Source: Acetobacter musti (GTDB taxonomy: Bacteria; Pseudomonadota; Alphaproteobacteria; Acetobacterales; Acetobacteraceae). From it: a stretch of 64,000 bases of DNA. The first letter of the stretch is position 1; each line of letters opens with the position of its first letter. Location of the stretch: assembly GCF_011516835.1 (NCBI RefSeq), contig NZ_WOTB01000002.1, forward strand, positions 1 through 64,000. The letters run 5' to 3'. Made by a program: the position numbers and the translations under genes. The notes below the pieces were generated by a model. That model saw nothing but the letters and a program-made list of their open reading frames with translations. It was not told where the DNA came from and did no database searches. Positions 36,392-44,521 of the stretch are shown here, in pieces.

Positions 36392-36424
36392 GGGCAGCCG
36401 GGTGCGTGATCTCCCGGCCTGCCC
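36392..36424 (-). promoter_or_regulatory. Intercistronic hairpin between receptor and dioxygenase genes
   Basis: GGGCAGCCGGG and CCCGGCCTGCCC pair with one bulged base around a 10-base loop, just after the receptor stop and 25 bases before the dioxygenase ATG. No T-run follows. It could set receptor mRNA stability or lower expression of the downstream enzymes. Function is inferred. Confidence 0.45.
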
Positions 36425-36428
36425 TGAT

Positions 36429-38888
36429 TCAGAATCCGGTACGGAATGTTACGATAGCGTAGAAATTGCTCAGTGTGTTGTAGGTGGGCGCCGTGCCGGC
36501 GATTTCCGTGCCGTAAATACCGCGTGTGGTATGGGCGTTGAGCTTCACGCTGTTGATGGCGGAATAGGCTTTGGTGTTCGCAAGGTTATTGATCCAGAGC
36601 ATGATTTCCGGAGATTTCATGAAGGAGAGCCTGCGGCCGAGCCAGGTGTCGCGGTTGAGGCGGGCGCCGATCGTGAGATTTTCGGTCACGAGTTTTGGCA
36701 GATATTCGTCGTTCATGAAGGTGGAATACTGACGCGAGAAATAGGTCAGATCGAAATTCCAGAAGAACGTGCCGTTATCCCAGTCAATGCCGAGGGAGGT
36801 CGTCCATTTCGGGGCGTTGGTCGAGGTTTTGCCTTTCGTCGGCAGGTAGTCGTCACCGACGCGGATATTGTTGTTGATGACCGAGTGCAGATACTGGGCC
36901 GAGACATAGGGGCGGAAGTGGTAAAAGGGCCGGGTGCCGAGTTCGACATCGAAACCGTCACTGGTCTGGCCGCCGCCGTTGATGTTTTCCGCGATCTGCT
37001 GATTACCGAGGTAACCGTAGGTGGAGATCTGACGGTTTGTGAAATTGTAATGAAAATACGTCAGCGATCCGACGAAGATTTTGTCGTTGTAGCGGACGCC
37101 GGCTTCTTCCGAGATGGAGTATTCTTCCTTGACCGAGTTGCTTCCTTTGGAAGCATAGGCGCCGGTGTTCGGGTTGAGGGTGGTGAGCAGGTAGCTGTCG
37201 GGCGGCGCCTTGGCGCCGGTGGCGACGCCGGCGAAGACCTGCCAGTTCTTATTGACCTGATAATGACCGCCCAGCTGTGGCAGGAGCTGCAGTTCGTTGA
37301 GGCCGATCTTGTAAGGCAGGCCGGGCAGGCGCTGCGTGGCGTTGCGGTTAATCATGGTGACACGCATACCGCCGTCGATGACGAGCTTGTCGTGGAACAG
37401 TTTCAGCGTATCGCCGGCGAAGAGAGCGTGCGTCGTGGTGATGTCGCTGTAATTGGCGGTATAATAGTTCTGGCCGTTGGGCATTTTCAGGCTTTTACTC
37501 GACCAGCCCCAGGGCGTGGTGGGAGAACCGTCCTGATTGACGCCGGTATAGCCGGTGAGATCGGTGGAATTGTCATAATCGAACCAGTATCCGAAATAGG
37601 GATGGTTCGCGCCGAGGTCGATGGTCGCCTTCGTGACGACACCGCCACGCATTTCATTCAGGCTTGAATAAGACTCGGCATTTCCTGAACTCGTGCCAGA
37701 AAGCTGGCCCGGGATGACCATGGCGGTGATCTGCTGGTTGCCGTAATAAACCGTGTTCCCGAGAACAGTCCCCGCGCCATAAACTTTATAGTTATAAGCT
37801 GTGTAAGGTGTGATTTCGAGACGCACTTTCCCGAATCGGAATTTTGAGGGCGCGAGGATGTTGTAGGTGCGCGAGTGAAGCCAGTTCTGCTTCCAGTAAT
37901 CGGTGTTCTGTGTCTGTGAGTTGTAGTAACGGGCAAGCTGATTCGACCATCCCAGCTTATGCCAGTTTTCCATGGTCGTGCTCCAGTAGGGCTCGTTGCC
38001 GGCGAGGCCGCGCATGAAGCCGCCAATGAGCGAAATCCTGTTGTCCGGGTCCCATTCTTTCAGAATGTGAAAGTCGAGATGCTGGAAACTTTCCTGACCA
38101 GGACCGCGATAGAAGGAATCATGCTGGTTGGAAGCGGAGATAAAGGAGCGGATACCGGAATGGCCCCATTCGCCGGTGTCGATGCGGACGAACTGGCGGG
38201 TGTAATCGCGCGAGCCGGCGCCGAAATCGACAAGGCCGCCGAATTTCTTTGAGGGATCGCGGGTGGTGAGGGTGAACATGCCGCCGGAGCCGTTGATCGC
38301 GGCGGTGTCCAGGTTGGACGAGCCTGGCTGGGCGGAGACGGTGCCGATATTTTCGCTGTCCACGATCCAGGCGAGGTCGAGATTGTAGCCGCCGACGCTG
38401 GACAGGGGCATGCCGTTATAGGTGTTTGCGATTTCGTCCTGAGTGAGGCCGCGCATGGAGAGGGCTGATTTTTCGTGTCCGGCCGGATCGGTGTTGGCGA
38501 CGACGACACCGGGCATCATTTTCGCGAAGTTATAGGCGTTCTGCGCCGGGGCCTGCTTGGCGATGTAATCCTGTGAAACCGTACTGCGGGCCTTGGGTGC
38601 GTCCTGCAGCCGGATGAGGCCGCCGCCGGCCGCGTGACGCGTGACGCCGGAGGGTGTGGTCTCCGCCCGGACATCAATGACTTCCGGCGAGGAGCTGACG
38701 GCGTGGCGGGGTTTCGCGGTGGCCGCGTGGCCGGGCGCTGTCTGGCGGGAGGTGCTGTGGTGCGCGGCATGGCCGGTGGGGGTGGCGGCCCCGGCAGGGG
38801 TGGCGAACTGTTCCGTGGCGCCGGTGAGCATGACGCTGGTCAGAAGTGTCGCGCGAAATGTCCAGGTTCGGGTTCTGAGACGACGCAT
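36429..38888 (-). CDS. TonB-dependent outer-membrane receptor
   Basis: About 819 residues. ATG 38888 is chosen because GAGGA stands 7 bases before it; ATG 38903 would add five residues. A signal peptide (TWTFRATLLTSVMLTGAT...AGA) and a His/Thr-rich linker precede the TonB-box-like PEVIDVRAE. The plug has VSQDYIAKQAPAQNAYNFAKMMPGVVV, LSMRGLTQDEIANTYNGMPL and GSSNLDTAAINGSGGMFTLTTRDPS. The barrel ends in an aromatic (YAIVTFRTGF). The plug motif QDYIAKQAP is shared with the receptor at 44522. It heads the operon dioxygenase, dioxygenase, NCS1 permease, and a TGTTAACA motif lies about 115-140 bases upstream. Outer-membrane uptake of the operon's substrate is inferred. Confidence 0.9.
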   Translation of the reverse strand: MRRLRTRTWTFRATLLTSVMLTGATEQFATPAGAATPTGHAAHHSTSRQTAPGHAATAKPRHAVSSSPEVIDVRAETTPSGVTRHAAGGGLIRLQDAPKARSTVSQDYIAKQAPAQNAYNFAKMMPGVVVANTDPAGHEKSALSMRGLTQDEIANTYNGMPLSSVGGYNLDLAWIVDSENIGTVSAQPGSSNLDTAAINGSGGMFTLTTRDPSKKFGGLVDFGAGSRDYTRQFVRIDTGEWGHSGIRSFISASNQHDSFYRGPGQESFQHLDFHILKEWDPDNRISLIGGFMRGLAGNEPYWSTTMENWHKLGWSNQLARYYNSQTQNTDYWKQNWLHSRTYNILAPSKFRFGKVRLEITPYTAYNYKVYGAGTVLGNTVYYGNQQITAMVIPGQLSGTSSGNAESYSSLNEMRGGVVTKATIDLGANHPYFGYWFDYDNSTDLTGYTGVNQDGSPTTPWGWSSKSLKMPNGQNYYTANYSDITTTHALFAGDTLKLFHDKLVIDGGMRVTMINRNATQRLPGLPYKIGLNELQLLPQLGGHYQVNKNWQVFAGVATGAKAPPDSYLLTTLNPNTGAYASKGSNSVKEEYSISEEAGVRYNDKIFVGSLTYFHYNFTNRQISTYGYLGNQQIAENINGGGQTSDGFDVELGTRPFYHFRPYVSAQYLHSVINNNIRVGDDYLPTKGKTSTNAPKWTTSLGIDWDNGTFFWNFDLTYFSRQYSTFMNDEYLPKLVTENLTIGARLNRDTWLGRRLSFMKSPEIMLWINNLANTKAYSAINSVKLNAHTTRGIYGTEIAGTAPTYNTLSNFYAIVTFRTGF

Positions 38889-39001
38889 CCGGGGATTCCT
38901 CATGGCGCTTGTGAAAGGGGCGCGGTTGGGACGATGCGGGCGGCGTAGTTTGTTGCGGCACCCATATATTACGAAACAAGAATGAAACCTGTGAGCGAAT
39001 T

Positions 39002-39026
39002 ATGTCAACAAGAAATGTTAACAATC
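39002..39026 (-). promoter_or_regulatory. Candidate GntR-type operator before the TonB receptor
   Basis: ATGTCAACAAGAAATGTTAACAATC contains the pseudo-repeat TGTCAACA / TGTTAACA. The 11 bases TGTTAACAATC (39016-39026) are identical to bases 39875-39885 in the gntR intergenic region. It lies between the racemase-like stop (39037) and the receptor start (38888). A shared regulator is inferred. Confidence 0.5.
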
Positions 39027-39036
39027 TGAGTGAGTA

Positions 39037-39786
39037 TTACGCCGGGCTGAGCAGAAGCGCGGTCAGATCCGGACTGAGCCCTGTGGTGACAAGCGGGGAT
39101 TGCCGGGTTTTTTCCGGCTGAAGGGGTGTCCGCATGAGGCAGGACAGGCTTTCCTCAAAGGAGCAGTGCACCGGAACGGGAAGCAGAGCAGCCAGTTCCG
39201 TACTGAACCCGGCCATGCCCGCGCCGGCAATGAGAATATGGTCGGCGTGGTCCTCATCGATGAGGTCGCGGGCAGCACGGAGAAGTGCCTGCACTGTCGC
39301 ATTTCGCTGCACCCCGGCGTGTTCGCCGCTGTCGGGCGTTGTCCGGATGCCGGCGACGGTATCGGTGAAGCCTTCCCTGATGACCAGTTCTTCGATCAGC
39401 GGTTTCCACGCCGCACCTCCTGTGACAATGCCGGTGCGGCCGCCTCTGTCCCGGCAGCCCAGGAGGGAGGCGCGGGCCATGCCGGTCACGGCGCTGCCGG
39501 TGATTTCCTGCAGGGCGGACAGGCCCGGATCGCCGAAACAGGCGAGAAGAACCGTCGTGTCCGGTGTGATCAGTGGCGGGTCTGAGCGGAATGCGTGCGC
39601 GAATGTGTCGAGTGTGGCATATGCCGCAATCACGAGTGAGGTGCGGCAGGTGATGTACCGGGCGCCGAAGCGGGCCGTGACACCGCTGACAGCGCAGTGT
39701 TCCGGCAGAAAACCGCGCGCACGACTGACAAGTTTAGCCGTCAGGGTTGGATCGGTGTTCGGGTTGAGAATAAGAAGATGCCGCAT
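39037..39786 (-). CDS. Asp/Glu/hydantoin racemase-family protein
   Basis: About 249 residues. LLILNPNTDPTLTAKLV is the classic opening of hydantoin/allantoin racemases, and the first catalytic Cys is seen in VLLACFGDPGLSALQE. The second site, where racemases usually read GCAGM, is IAGAGMAGF here, so the second catalytic Cys is lost. A one-Cys member may be a decarboxylase- or isomerase-like enzyme rather than a racemase. ATG 39786 is preferred to the GTG at 39813. It is divergent from the GntR-type regulator, with a palindromic operator candidate between them. The receptor, dioxygenase and NCS1 genes follow on the same strand. The context points to hydantoin, purine or pyrimidine ring breakdown. 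Confidence 0.82.
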   Translation of the reverse strand: MRHLLILNPNTDPTLTAKLVSRARGFLPEHCAVSGVTARFGARYITCRTSLVIAAYATLDTFAHAFRSDPPLITPDTTVLLACFGDPGLSALQEITGSAVTGMARASLLGCRDRGGRTGIVTGGAAWKPLIEELVIREGFTDTVAGIRTTPDSGEHAGVQRNATVQALLRAARDLIDEDHADHILIAGAGMAGFSTELAALLPVPVHCSFEESLSCLMRTPLQPEKTRQSPLVTTGLSPDLTALLLSPA

Positions 39787-39870
39787 AGGATCCGTTTCTG
39801 GCCTCGTGTTCACGGGTGCGTCTGCTCCGTTTTCTTGTGTTACGGACTGGACCTGTGTCGGATGACGGGT

Positions 39871-39899
39871 GCATTGTTAACAATCATCGTTTACAATGC
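39871..39899. promoter_or_regulatory. Inverted-repeat operator candidate between racemase-like gene and gntR
   Basis: Arms GCATTGTTAA (39871-39880) and TTTACAATGC (39890-39899) pair at 9 of 10 positions around 9 bases. Inside the left half lies the perfect palindrome TTGTTAACAA (39874-39883). The position between two divergent genes fits autoregulation by the GntR-type protein. The TGTTAACAATC core recurs before the TonB receptor. Confidence 0.6.
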
Positions 39900-39949
39900 A
39901 AACCAATGCCGGGGTGAAACGAGTGCCGTCTGTGCACACGGGGGGTAGC

Positions 39950-40660
39950 ATGAATGTTATGCTGGCGGCGGGGGCGCTGCGGGATGACGGGCTGATTCAG
40001 GAAGAGAGTGCGATCGCGCAGGCGCTGCGCGACGCCATTCTCGAGCGCAGGCTGGGGCCGGGAAGCCGGCTGCCGGAAGAACAGCTGGCGGAGATTTTCG
40101 CCTCCTCGCGCGGCCGTATCCGGCGGGTTCTGCTGGCGCTGGCCCGTGAACATATTGTCGTGATTCAGCCGTCACGCGGCGCTTTCGTGGCGTCGCCGGA
40201 CGCGGCCGAGGCGCGGGCCGTTCTCGCCGCGCGCCGCATGATCGAGGTCGCCGTGATGGAACGGCCGTGCCAGCCGCTGACGGAAGACGCGATTGCGGTT
40301 CTGCGGGCGGTCACGGAGGAGGAGCGGCGGGCGCATGCGGCGCATGACTCCGTGGCGATGATTCGCTGGTCGGGACGATTTCACCTGGAGCTGGCGCTGG
40401 CGCTCGGCAATGCCGTGATCGCGGGTATCGTCTCGGAGCTGAGCCTGCGGACGTCTCTGATCATTGCGATCTATGAGCGGCAGAATGCGATGTGCTGTCT
40501 GAAGGCGGATCATGATCTGCTGCTTGGCACGGTCTGCGAACAGGCCTGGGCGGAGGCCGGGCGGCTGATGTCGCGGCATCTGCTGGAGATCGAGCAGAAT
40601 CTGGATTTCTCGTCTCCCGCGCCTCCGGCCTCCTCTCTGAGTCTGATTCTGAAGCGGTAG
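39950..40660 (+). CDS. GntR-family transcriptional regulator (FCD-type)
   Basis: About 236 residues. The winged helix shows SAIAQALRDAILERRLGPGSRLPEEQLAEIFASSRGRIRRVLLALAREHIVVIQPSRGAFVASPD, the usual GntR pattern. The C-terminal helical FCD domain has ARAVLAARRMIEVAVMER and FHLELALALGNAVIAGIVSEL, with His residues that often bind a metal and carboxylate effector. ATG 39950 is chosen for the GGGGGG run 5-10 bases before it. It is divergent from the racemase-like gene, so it most likely controls that gene, itself and the receptor-dioxygenase-permease operon. A carboxylate or ring-opened product as effector is a guess based on FCD relatives. Confidence 0.9.
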   Translation: MNVMLAAGALRDDGLIQEESAIAQALRDAILERRLGPGSRLPEEQLAEIFASSRGRIRRVLLALAREHIVVIQPSRGAFVASPDAAEARAVLAARRMIEVAVMERPCQPLTEDAIAVLRAVTEEERRAHAAHDSVAMIRWSGRFHLELALALGNAVIAGIVSELSLRTSLIIAIYERQNAMCCLKADHDLLLGTVCEQAWAEAGRLMSRHLLEIEQNLDFSSPAPPASSLSLILKR

Positions 40661-40718
40661 CGAGGGGGCGGAGCGGGCGGCTTTTCTTTGGGCGGTGGTT
40701 CGGGCAGCATGCGCCGCC

Positions 40719-41819
40719 ATGAGCGATATGTCTGAAAAACTGATTTCTCCCCTGCTTCCCCTGGTGCGCACGCTGGACGCGGAACGGGCGCACCGGCTGG
40801 CGATCGACGCGCTGATGCTCGGGGTCGGGGTTCCGCCTGTCCCGGTGAAGGACGATCCGGCGCTGGCGACGCGGACGCTGGGCATGCGGTTTCCCAATCC
40901 GATCGGAATCGCCGCCGGATTCGACAAGGATGCGCGGGTGCTGCGTCCGCTGGCCCGGCTGGGGTTCGGGTTTGTCGAGGCGGGTACCGTTACGCCGCGC
41001 CCGCAGGCCGGCAACCCGAAGCCGCGTCTGTTCCGGCTGACGGAAGACCGGGCGATCATCAACCGGATGGGCTTCAACAATCAGGGAATCGACAGGTTCG
41101 CGGTGCGTCTGGCGCGGCTGTTTCGCGGAAGGGCGCGGCATCCGATGGTGCCCGTGGGCGCGAATATCGGCATCAACAAGGACGGTGCGGACCCGGAGCG
41201 GGACTATCCGGAGCTGATCCGGCGTGTGAAGCCATATGTGGACTATATTGTTCTGAATCTGTCATCCCCGAACACGCCAGGTCTGCGGGCGCTGCAGGAT
41301 GCGGAACGGCTGTCCGATCTGCTGACGGCGATTGCAGCGCAGCACAGCGAACACCCGCCTTTGCTGATCAAGCTGGCGCCGGATCTGGCATCCGATGAGC
41401 TGGGGCCGATCGTGGAAGCGGCGGTTTCCGGTGGCGCGCAGGGGCTGATCATCAGCAACACGACGCTCGCCCGGCCGGCGGGGCTTCGCAGTCCGTATGC
41501 GTCCGAAGCCGGCGGTCTGTCGGGGCGGCCACTGAAAGAAAAGGCGCTGGAGATGCTGCGCGAGGTGGCGAGGCTGGCGGACGGGCGGCTGGCGCTGGTC
41601 GGCTGTGGCGGTATCGAGACCGGGGCGGACATAGTAGCGCGTATCCGGGCCGGGGCTGATCTTGTGCAGGTCTATACGGCGTTCGCTTATGACGGCCCGG
41701 CTCTGCTGACGCGCCTGAAGCGTGAGGTGCTGGCGATCCTGCGGGAGCAGGGCATTGAGTCGGTGGGGGATCTGAAGGGAGCGGATCTGAAAGGGTCCGG
41801 AGCAGGAGTGCGGTCATGA
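40719..41819 (+). CDS. pyrD: Dihydroorotate dehydrogenase (quinone), class 2
   Basis: About 366 residues. Class 2 features: an N-terminal amphipathic helix (SPLLPLVRTLDAERAHRLAIDAL) for membrane contact, GIAAGFDKDARVLRPL, VEAGTVTPRPQAGNPKPRLFRL, INRMGFNNQGID, YIVLNLSSPNTPGLR with the catalytic Ser, and the FMN phosphate loop ALVGCGGIETGADIVARIRAGADLVQVYTA. It oxidises dihydroorotate to orotate in pyrimidine synthesis, passing electrons to ubiquinone. ATG 40719 is taken; 40728 is possible. Its stop overlaps the start of the HAD hydrolase gene (ATGA). Confidence 0.95.
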   Translation: MSDMSEKLISPLLPLVRTLDAERAHRLAIDALMLGVGVPPVPVKDDPALATRTLGMRFPNPIGIAAGFDKDARVLRPLARLGFGFVEAGTVTPRPQAGNPKPRLFRLTEDRAIINRMGFNNQGIDRFAVRLARLFRGRARHPMVPVGANIGINKDGADPERDYPELIRRVKPYVDYIVLNLSSPNTPGLRALQDAERLSDLLTAIAAQHSEHPPLLIKLAPDLASDELGPIVEAAVSGGAQGLIISNTTLARPAGLRSPYASEAGGLSGRPLKEKALEMLREVARLADGRLALVGCGGIETGADIVARIRAGADLVQVYTAFAYDGPALLTRLKREVLAILREQGIESVGDLKGADLKGSGAGVRS

Positions 41820-42703
41820 GCGGTCGTCGGATGGAAGTGTTGTCGGGAGTTGCCGCGCTCGCGGATCGCTATGACGGATTTATTGTCGATCTCTGGGGCA
41901 CTGTGCATGACGGTGTCGCTCCGTATCCCGGCGCGGTGGACTGTCTGAAGGCGCTGCGAGCGGCAGGGAAGCGGATCGTGCTGCTCTCCAACGCGCCGCG
42001 TCCGGCAGAGGTGGTGCGGGCGCAGCTTGGCGGAATGGGCGTCGATCCTGCTCTTTATGACGGGCTGATGACATCAGGACAGTTTACCTGGAATCTGCTT
42101 TCCTCGCGTGATGACAAAGGGCTTTATAAAGACTGGCCCTGGCTTGAGAAGATCGGATCACGTGTTCTGCACATTGGTGGCGAACATGACCTAGCCTTGT
42201 TCGAGGGCTTGGGTCTGAAGCTGGTCGATCATCCGGACGATGCGGATTTCGTGCTGAACACGGGGCCGGATGAGCGGCGGGGCAAGACGGAGCTGGAGCC
42301 GTATCTGGAGCCGCTGGCGGCCTGTGTCGTGCGTGATCTGCCCATGGTGTGCGCTAACCCGGATATGGAGGTGATCCGTGGTGGCGTGCGACTGATCTGC
42401 GCCGGTCTGCTCGGCCGGGTTTACGAGCAGAAAGGCGGTATCGTGCACTGGATCGGCAAGCCTTATGCAGAGGTGTATCAGCCGGTCCTGGAGATGCTGG
42501 CGGTGCCGCCGGACCGGGTGATCGGCGTGGGCGACGCGCTGGCGACGGATATTCGCGGTGCGGCAGCGGCTGGCGTGGCCGGATTGTGGGTTCTGGGCGG
42601 GATACACCGGGAAAAACTCGGCGACGATCCGGTCCTCGCGCAGGAGGAAGCGGACGGAGCGGGCCTGTCACCGGTTGCGACGGTGCCGCTGTTCAGATGG
42701 TAA
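41816..42703 (+). CDS. HAD-superfamily class IIA hydrolase
   Basis: 295 residues. RYDGFIVDLWGTVHDGVAPYPGAVDCLKAL holds the nucleophile region (DLWGTVHDG), IVLLSNAPRPAEVV the second motif, GKPYAEVYQPVLEML the Lys, and VIGVGDALATDIRGAAAAGVAGLWVLGG the acidic motif. The cap lies between motifs 2 and 3 (class IIA). This matches a proteobacterial family (TIGR01459-like) of unknown substrate related to phosphoglycolate/4-nitrophenyl phosphatases. It is translationally coupled to pyrD by a 4-base overlap. A house-cleaning role on a phosphorylated metabolite is plausible but not shown. Confidence 0.88.
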   Translation: MSGRRMEVLSGVAALADRYDGFIVDLWGTVHDGVAPYPGAVDCLKALRAAGKRIVLLSNAPRPAEVVRAQLGGMGVDPALYDGLMTSGQFTWNLLSSRDDKGLYKDWPWLEKIGSRVLHIGGEHDLALFEGLGLKLVDHPDDADFVLNTGPDERRGKTELEPYLEPLAACVVRDLPMVCANPDMEVIRGGVRLICAGLLGRVYEQKGGIVHWIGKPYAEVYQPVLEMLAVPPDRVIGVGDALATDIRGAAAAGVAGLWVLGGIHREKLGDDPVLAQEEADGAGLSPVATVPLFRW

Positions 42704-42918
42704 ATGGCTGACATCAGGGTTCTGATCTGAAAACCCGCTAAAGAAGCAGTCTTTTGCGAACTATTATGTCTCCATAAAAAAGATGAAGGAATTATGGTCT
42801 CTGCCGGGGTGAGATGAGTGCGCGCGAAGGCATCTGTCCCGGACATGCCGCTACAACGATTTTTGTAGCCTGCCGTTATCGGAAACTGGCAATCTGCTTT
42901 TCGCGGAGGGATGGTTCC

Positions 42919-43158
42919 ATGATGGAAAGTGTATCGAAACCGTGGTTTGCACCAAAGCGGTTTGGCTACGGAGCGGGATGGCCTGTGGCATGGCAGGGCT
43001 GGGTCTCTGTGCTGGTCTATGTCGCTGCGCTCGTGGTGATCATCGCGCTGGTTCCCGGGCTGAAGCAGAGCCTGGCGATCTTTGGCGTGACGGTCGTCTT
43101 CGGCTGGATTGCGTCGCGCAGAACCGAAGGTGGCTGGCGGTGGCGCTGGGGCAGGTGA
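42919..43158 (+). CDS. Small inner-membrane protein, conserved hypothetical
   Basis: About 79 residues. PWFAPKRFGYGAGWPVAWQGWVSVL is followed by one or two membrane helices (VYVAALVVIIALV; LAIFGVTVVFGWIAS) and a Trp/Arg-rich tail (TEGGWRWRWG). Proteins with the WFxPKRYGYG...WQGW opening occur widely in Proteobacteria; no function is known. GGAGGG 8 bases before ATG 42919 supports this start over the longer frame from 42814. Confidence 0.72.
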   Translation: MMESVSKPWFAPKRFGYGAGWPVAWQGWVSVLVYVAALVVIIALVPGLKQSLAIFGVTVVFGWIASRRTEGGWRWRWGR

Positions 43159-43200
43159 CGGGTCGTCGTCCCTCACTGCGGCCATATGTGAGGCTGTAAG

Positions 43201-43995
43201 CTATGCCGCTGTCAGAAAATCGAAGATCGCTGAGAGCTGGCCTGTCAGCATGTGACGACCGGAATGGGTACGGCACCCGGCCCATCCGGCGGCTTTCAGG
43301 AGGCCGGTCTGTTCGGGCATCATCACAACTTCGGCGACGAGCATAGGCGGCCGAAGATGCTCAGGAGCGATCGGAAGGGGATCGTTTTCGCGCAGACCCA
43401 GGGACGTGGCGTTGATTGCGATATCATGACCTTCCGAAAGGTCGTTTGCGGAGACGGATAGTCTGGGGAAAGAGTTTTTCAGTCGGGATATCAGAGCGTC
43501 CAGCCTGTCCTGTGAGCGGTTTGTGACGGTGATATGCGCCACGCCGGCTTCGGCCAGAGCGAAGGCGATGGCCAGCGCCGCACCCCCTGCGCCGGCGAGA
43601 AGAACGCGCCGGTCTTTCAGTGTTTCACCAGCATTTTGCAGGCCTGTGACGAAGCCGACGCCATCAAGAAGATCTCCGGTAATACTGCCGTCGGCTTCGC
43701 GTCGGATGACGTTGACAGCACCGGCGTTCGCGGCGCGCGGAGAAAGGTGGTCGCAGAGCGTCACAATGCCGGTTTTGTGCGGAACCGTGACGACCGCGCC
43801 CCCGAAGTTTCTCATGGCCCTGAAAGCTGCGACGACGCGGGCGAGGTCCTGACCGGGAGTGGCTGCGACAGCGACCATGACACCATCATAGTGACGTTCG
43901 GCAAAAAGCGCGTTCATTTTCTGCGGCGTCAGAACGTGGCCTACGGGATAGCCGAGTGTGGCGAAGAGCTTTGTTTTTCCGGTGATGCTGGTCAT
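43201..43995 (-). CDS. Shikimate dehydrogenase-like oxidoreductase, second AroE paralog
   Basis: 264 residues, AroE fold: KLFATLGYPVGHVLTPQKMNALF, catalytic Lys in AVVTVPHKTGIVTL, nucleotide loop VLLAGAGGAALAIAFALAEAG, VTNRSQDRLDAL and INATSLGLREND. Differences from true AroE are notable: the SKSP substrate motif is HVLTPQ, and the GDNTDG signature is GDLLDGVGF, losing the Asn-Thr. The last Asp is kept. Substrate binding must differ from shikimate. ATG 43995 has GGAGA seven bases upstream. The gene stands alone. Together with the copy at 2215 the window holds two non-canonical AroE-like enzymes; the housekeeping aroE is expected elsewhere in the genome. Confidence 0.82.
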   Translation of the reverse strand: MTSITGKTKLFATLGYPVGHVLTPQKMNALFAERHYDGVMVAVAATPGQDLARVVAAFRAMRNFGGAVVTVPHKTGIVTLCDHLSPRAANAGAVNVIRREADGSITGDLLDGVGFVTGLQNAGETLKDRRVLLAGAGGAALAIAFALAEAGVAHITVTNRSQDRLDALISRLKNSFPRLSVSANDLSEGHDIAINATSLGLRENDPLPIAPEHLRPPMLVAEVVMMPEQTGLLKAAGWAGCRTHSGRHMLTGQLSAIFDFLTAA

Positions 43996-44521
43996 GAGGT
44001 CTCCGGCTGACAACGGGATGCGGCTCCAATGAAGCCGTATAATGAAGAATGATCCTGCGATCATGCGCCTTTTTACGTGGATCATACAAAGCGATGGTGG
44101 ATTGTGCGGAGGCCCCGTGATCTGGATCGACGTGCCTGTGGTCCTGATCAGGATGTCACAGATGGCCTTCGTCCGGGCATGAGAGCGATCAGATCCGAAG
44201 CGGCGGCGTGTGTCCCGCCGTGGCGTTGCGGCCGGTGTAGCGTATAAGCGCCGTCCGGCAGCCTTGTTCTTCCGTCGATCGATCAGGACGTTTACCCGGA
44301 TTCAGGAGCCGACAGGGCTGTGCGTCGATAGTCGTTCATACAGATCGTTCTGAAACTGCATCTTTCAAACTGTTGCTGAATCAGCACAGCCATGAAGAAC
44401 CTGACCGTTCAGACGGGTTTTGTGGCGGAATTCCGATTCCGGTCGTTGCTAAGTCCGAATGATGGGCATTACGTTTCGGTTACTGACCGTATGAAGACAG
44501 CAGAGAACAGGAATTTCGAAC
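43996..44521. other. Long intergenic region before a TonB receptor
   Basis: About 525 bases between divergent genes. No open frame with a ribosome site, tRNA or clear hairpin with T-run was seen. It is long enough for a small RNA or complex promoter of the receptor, but nothing specific can be named. Confidence 0.4.

Noticed and set aside
43996..44521. Small RNA or tRNA in the long gap before the TonB receptor
   Set aside because: No cloverleaf, T-run terminator or promoter pair could be identified by eye.
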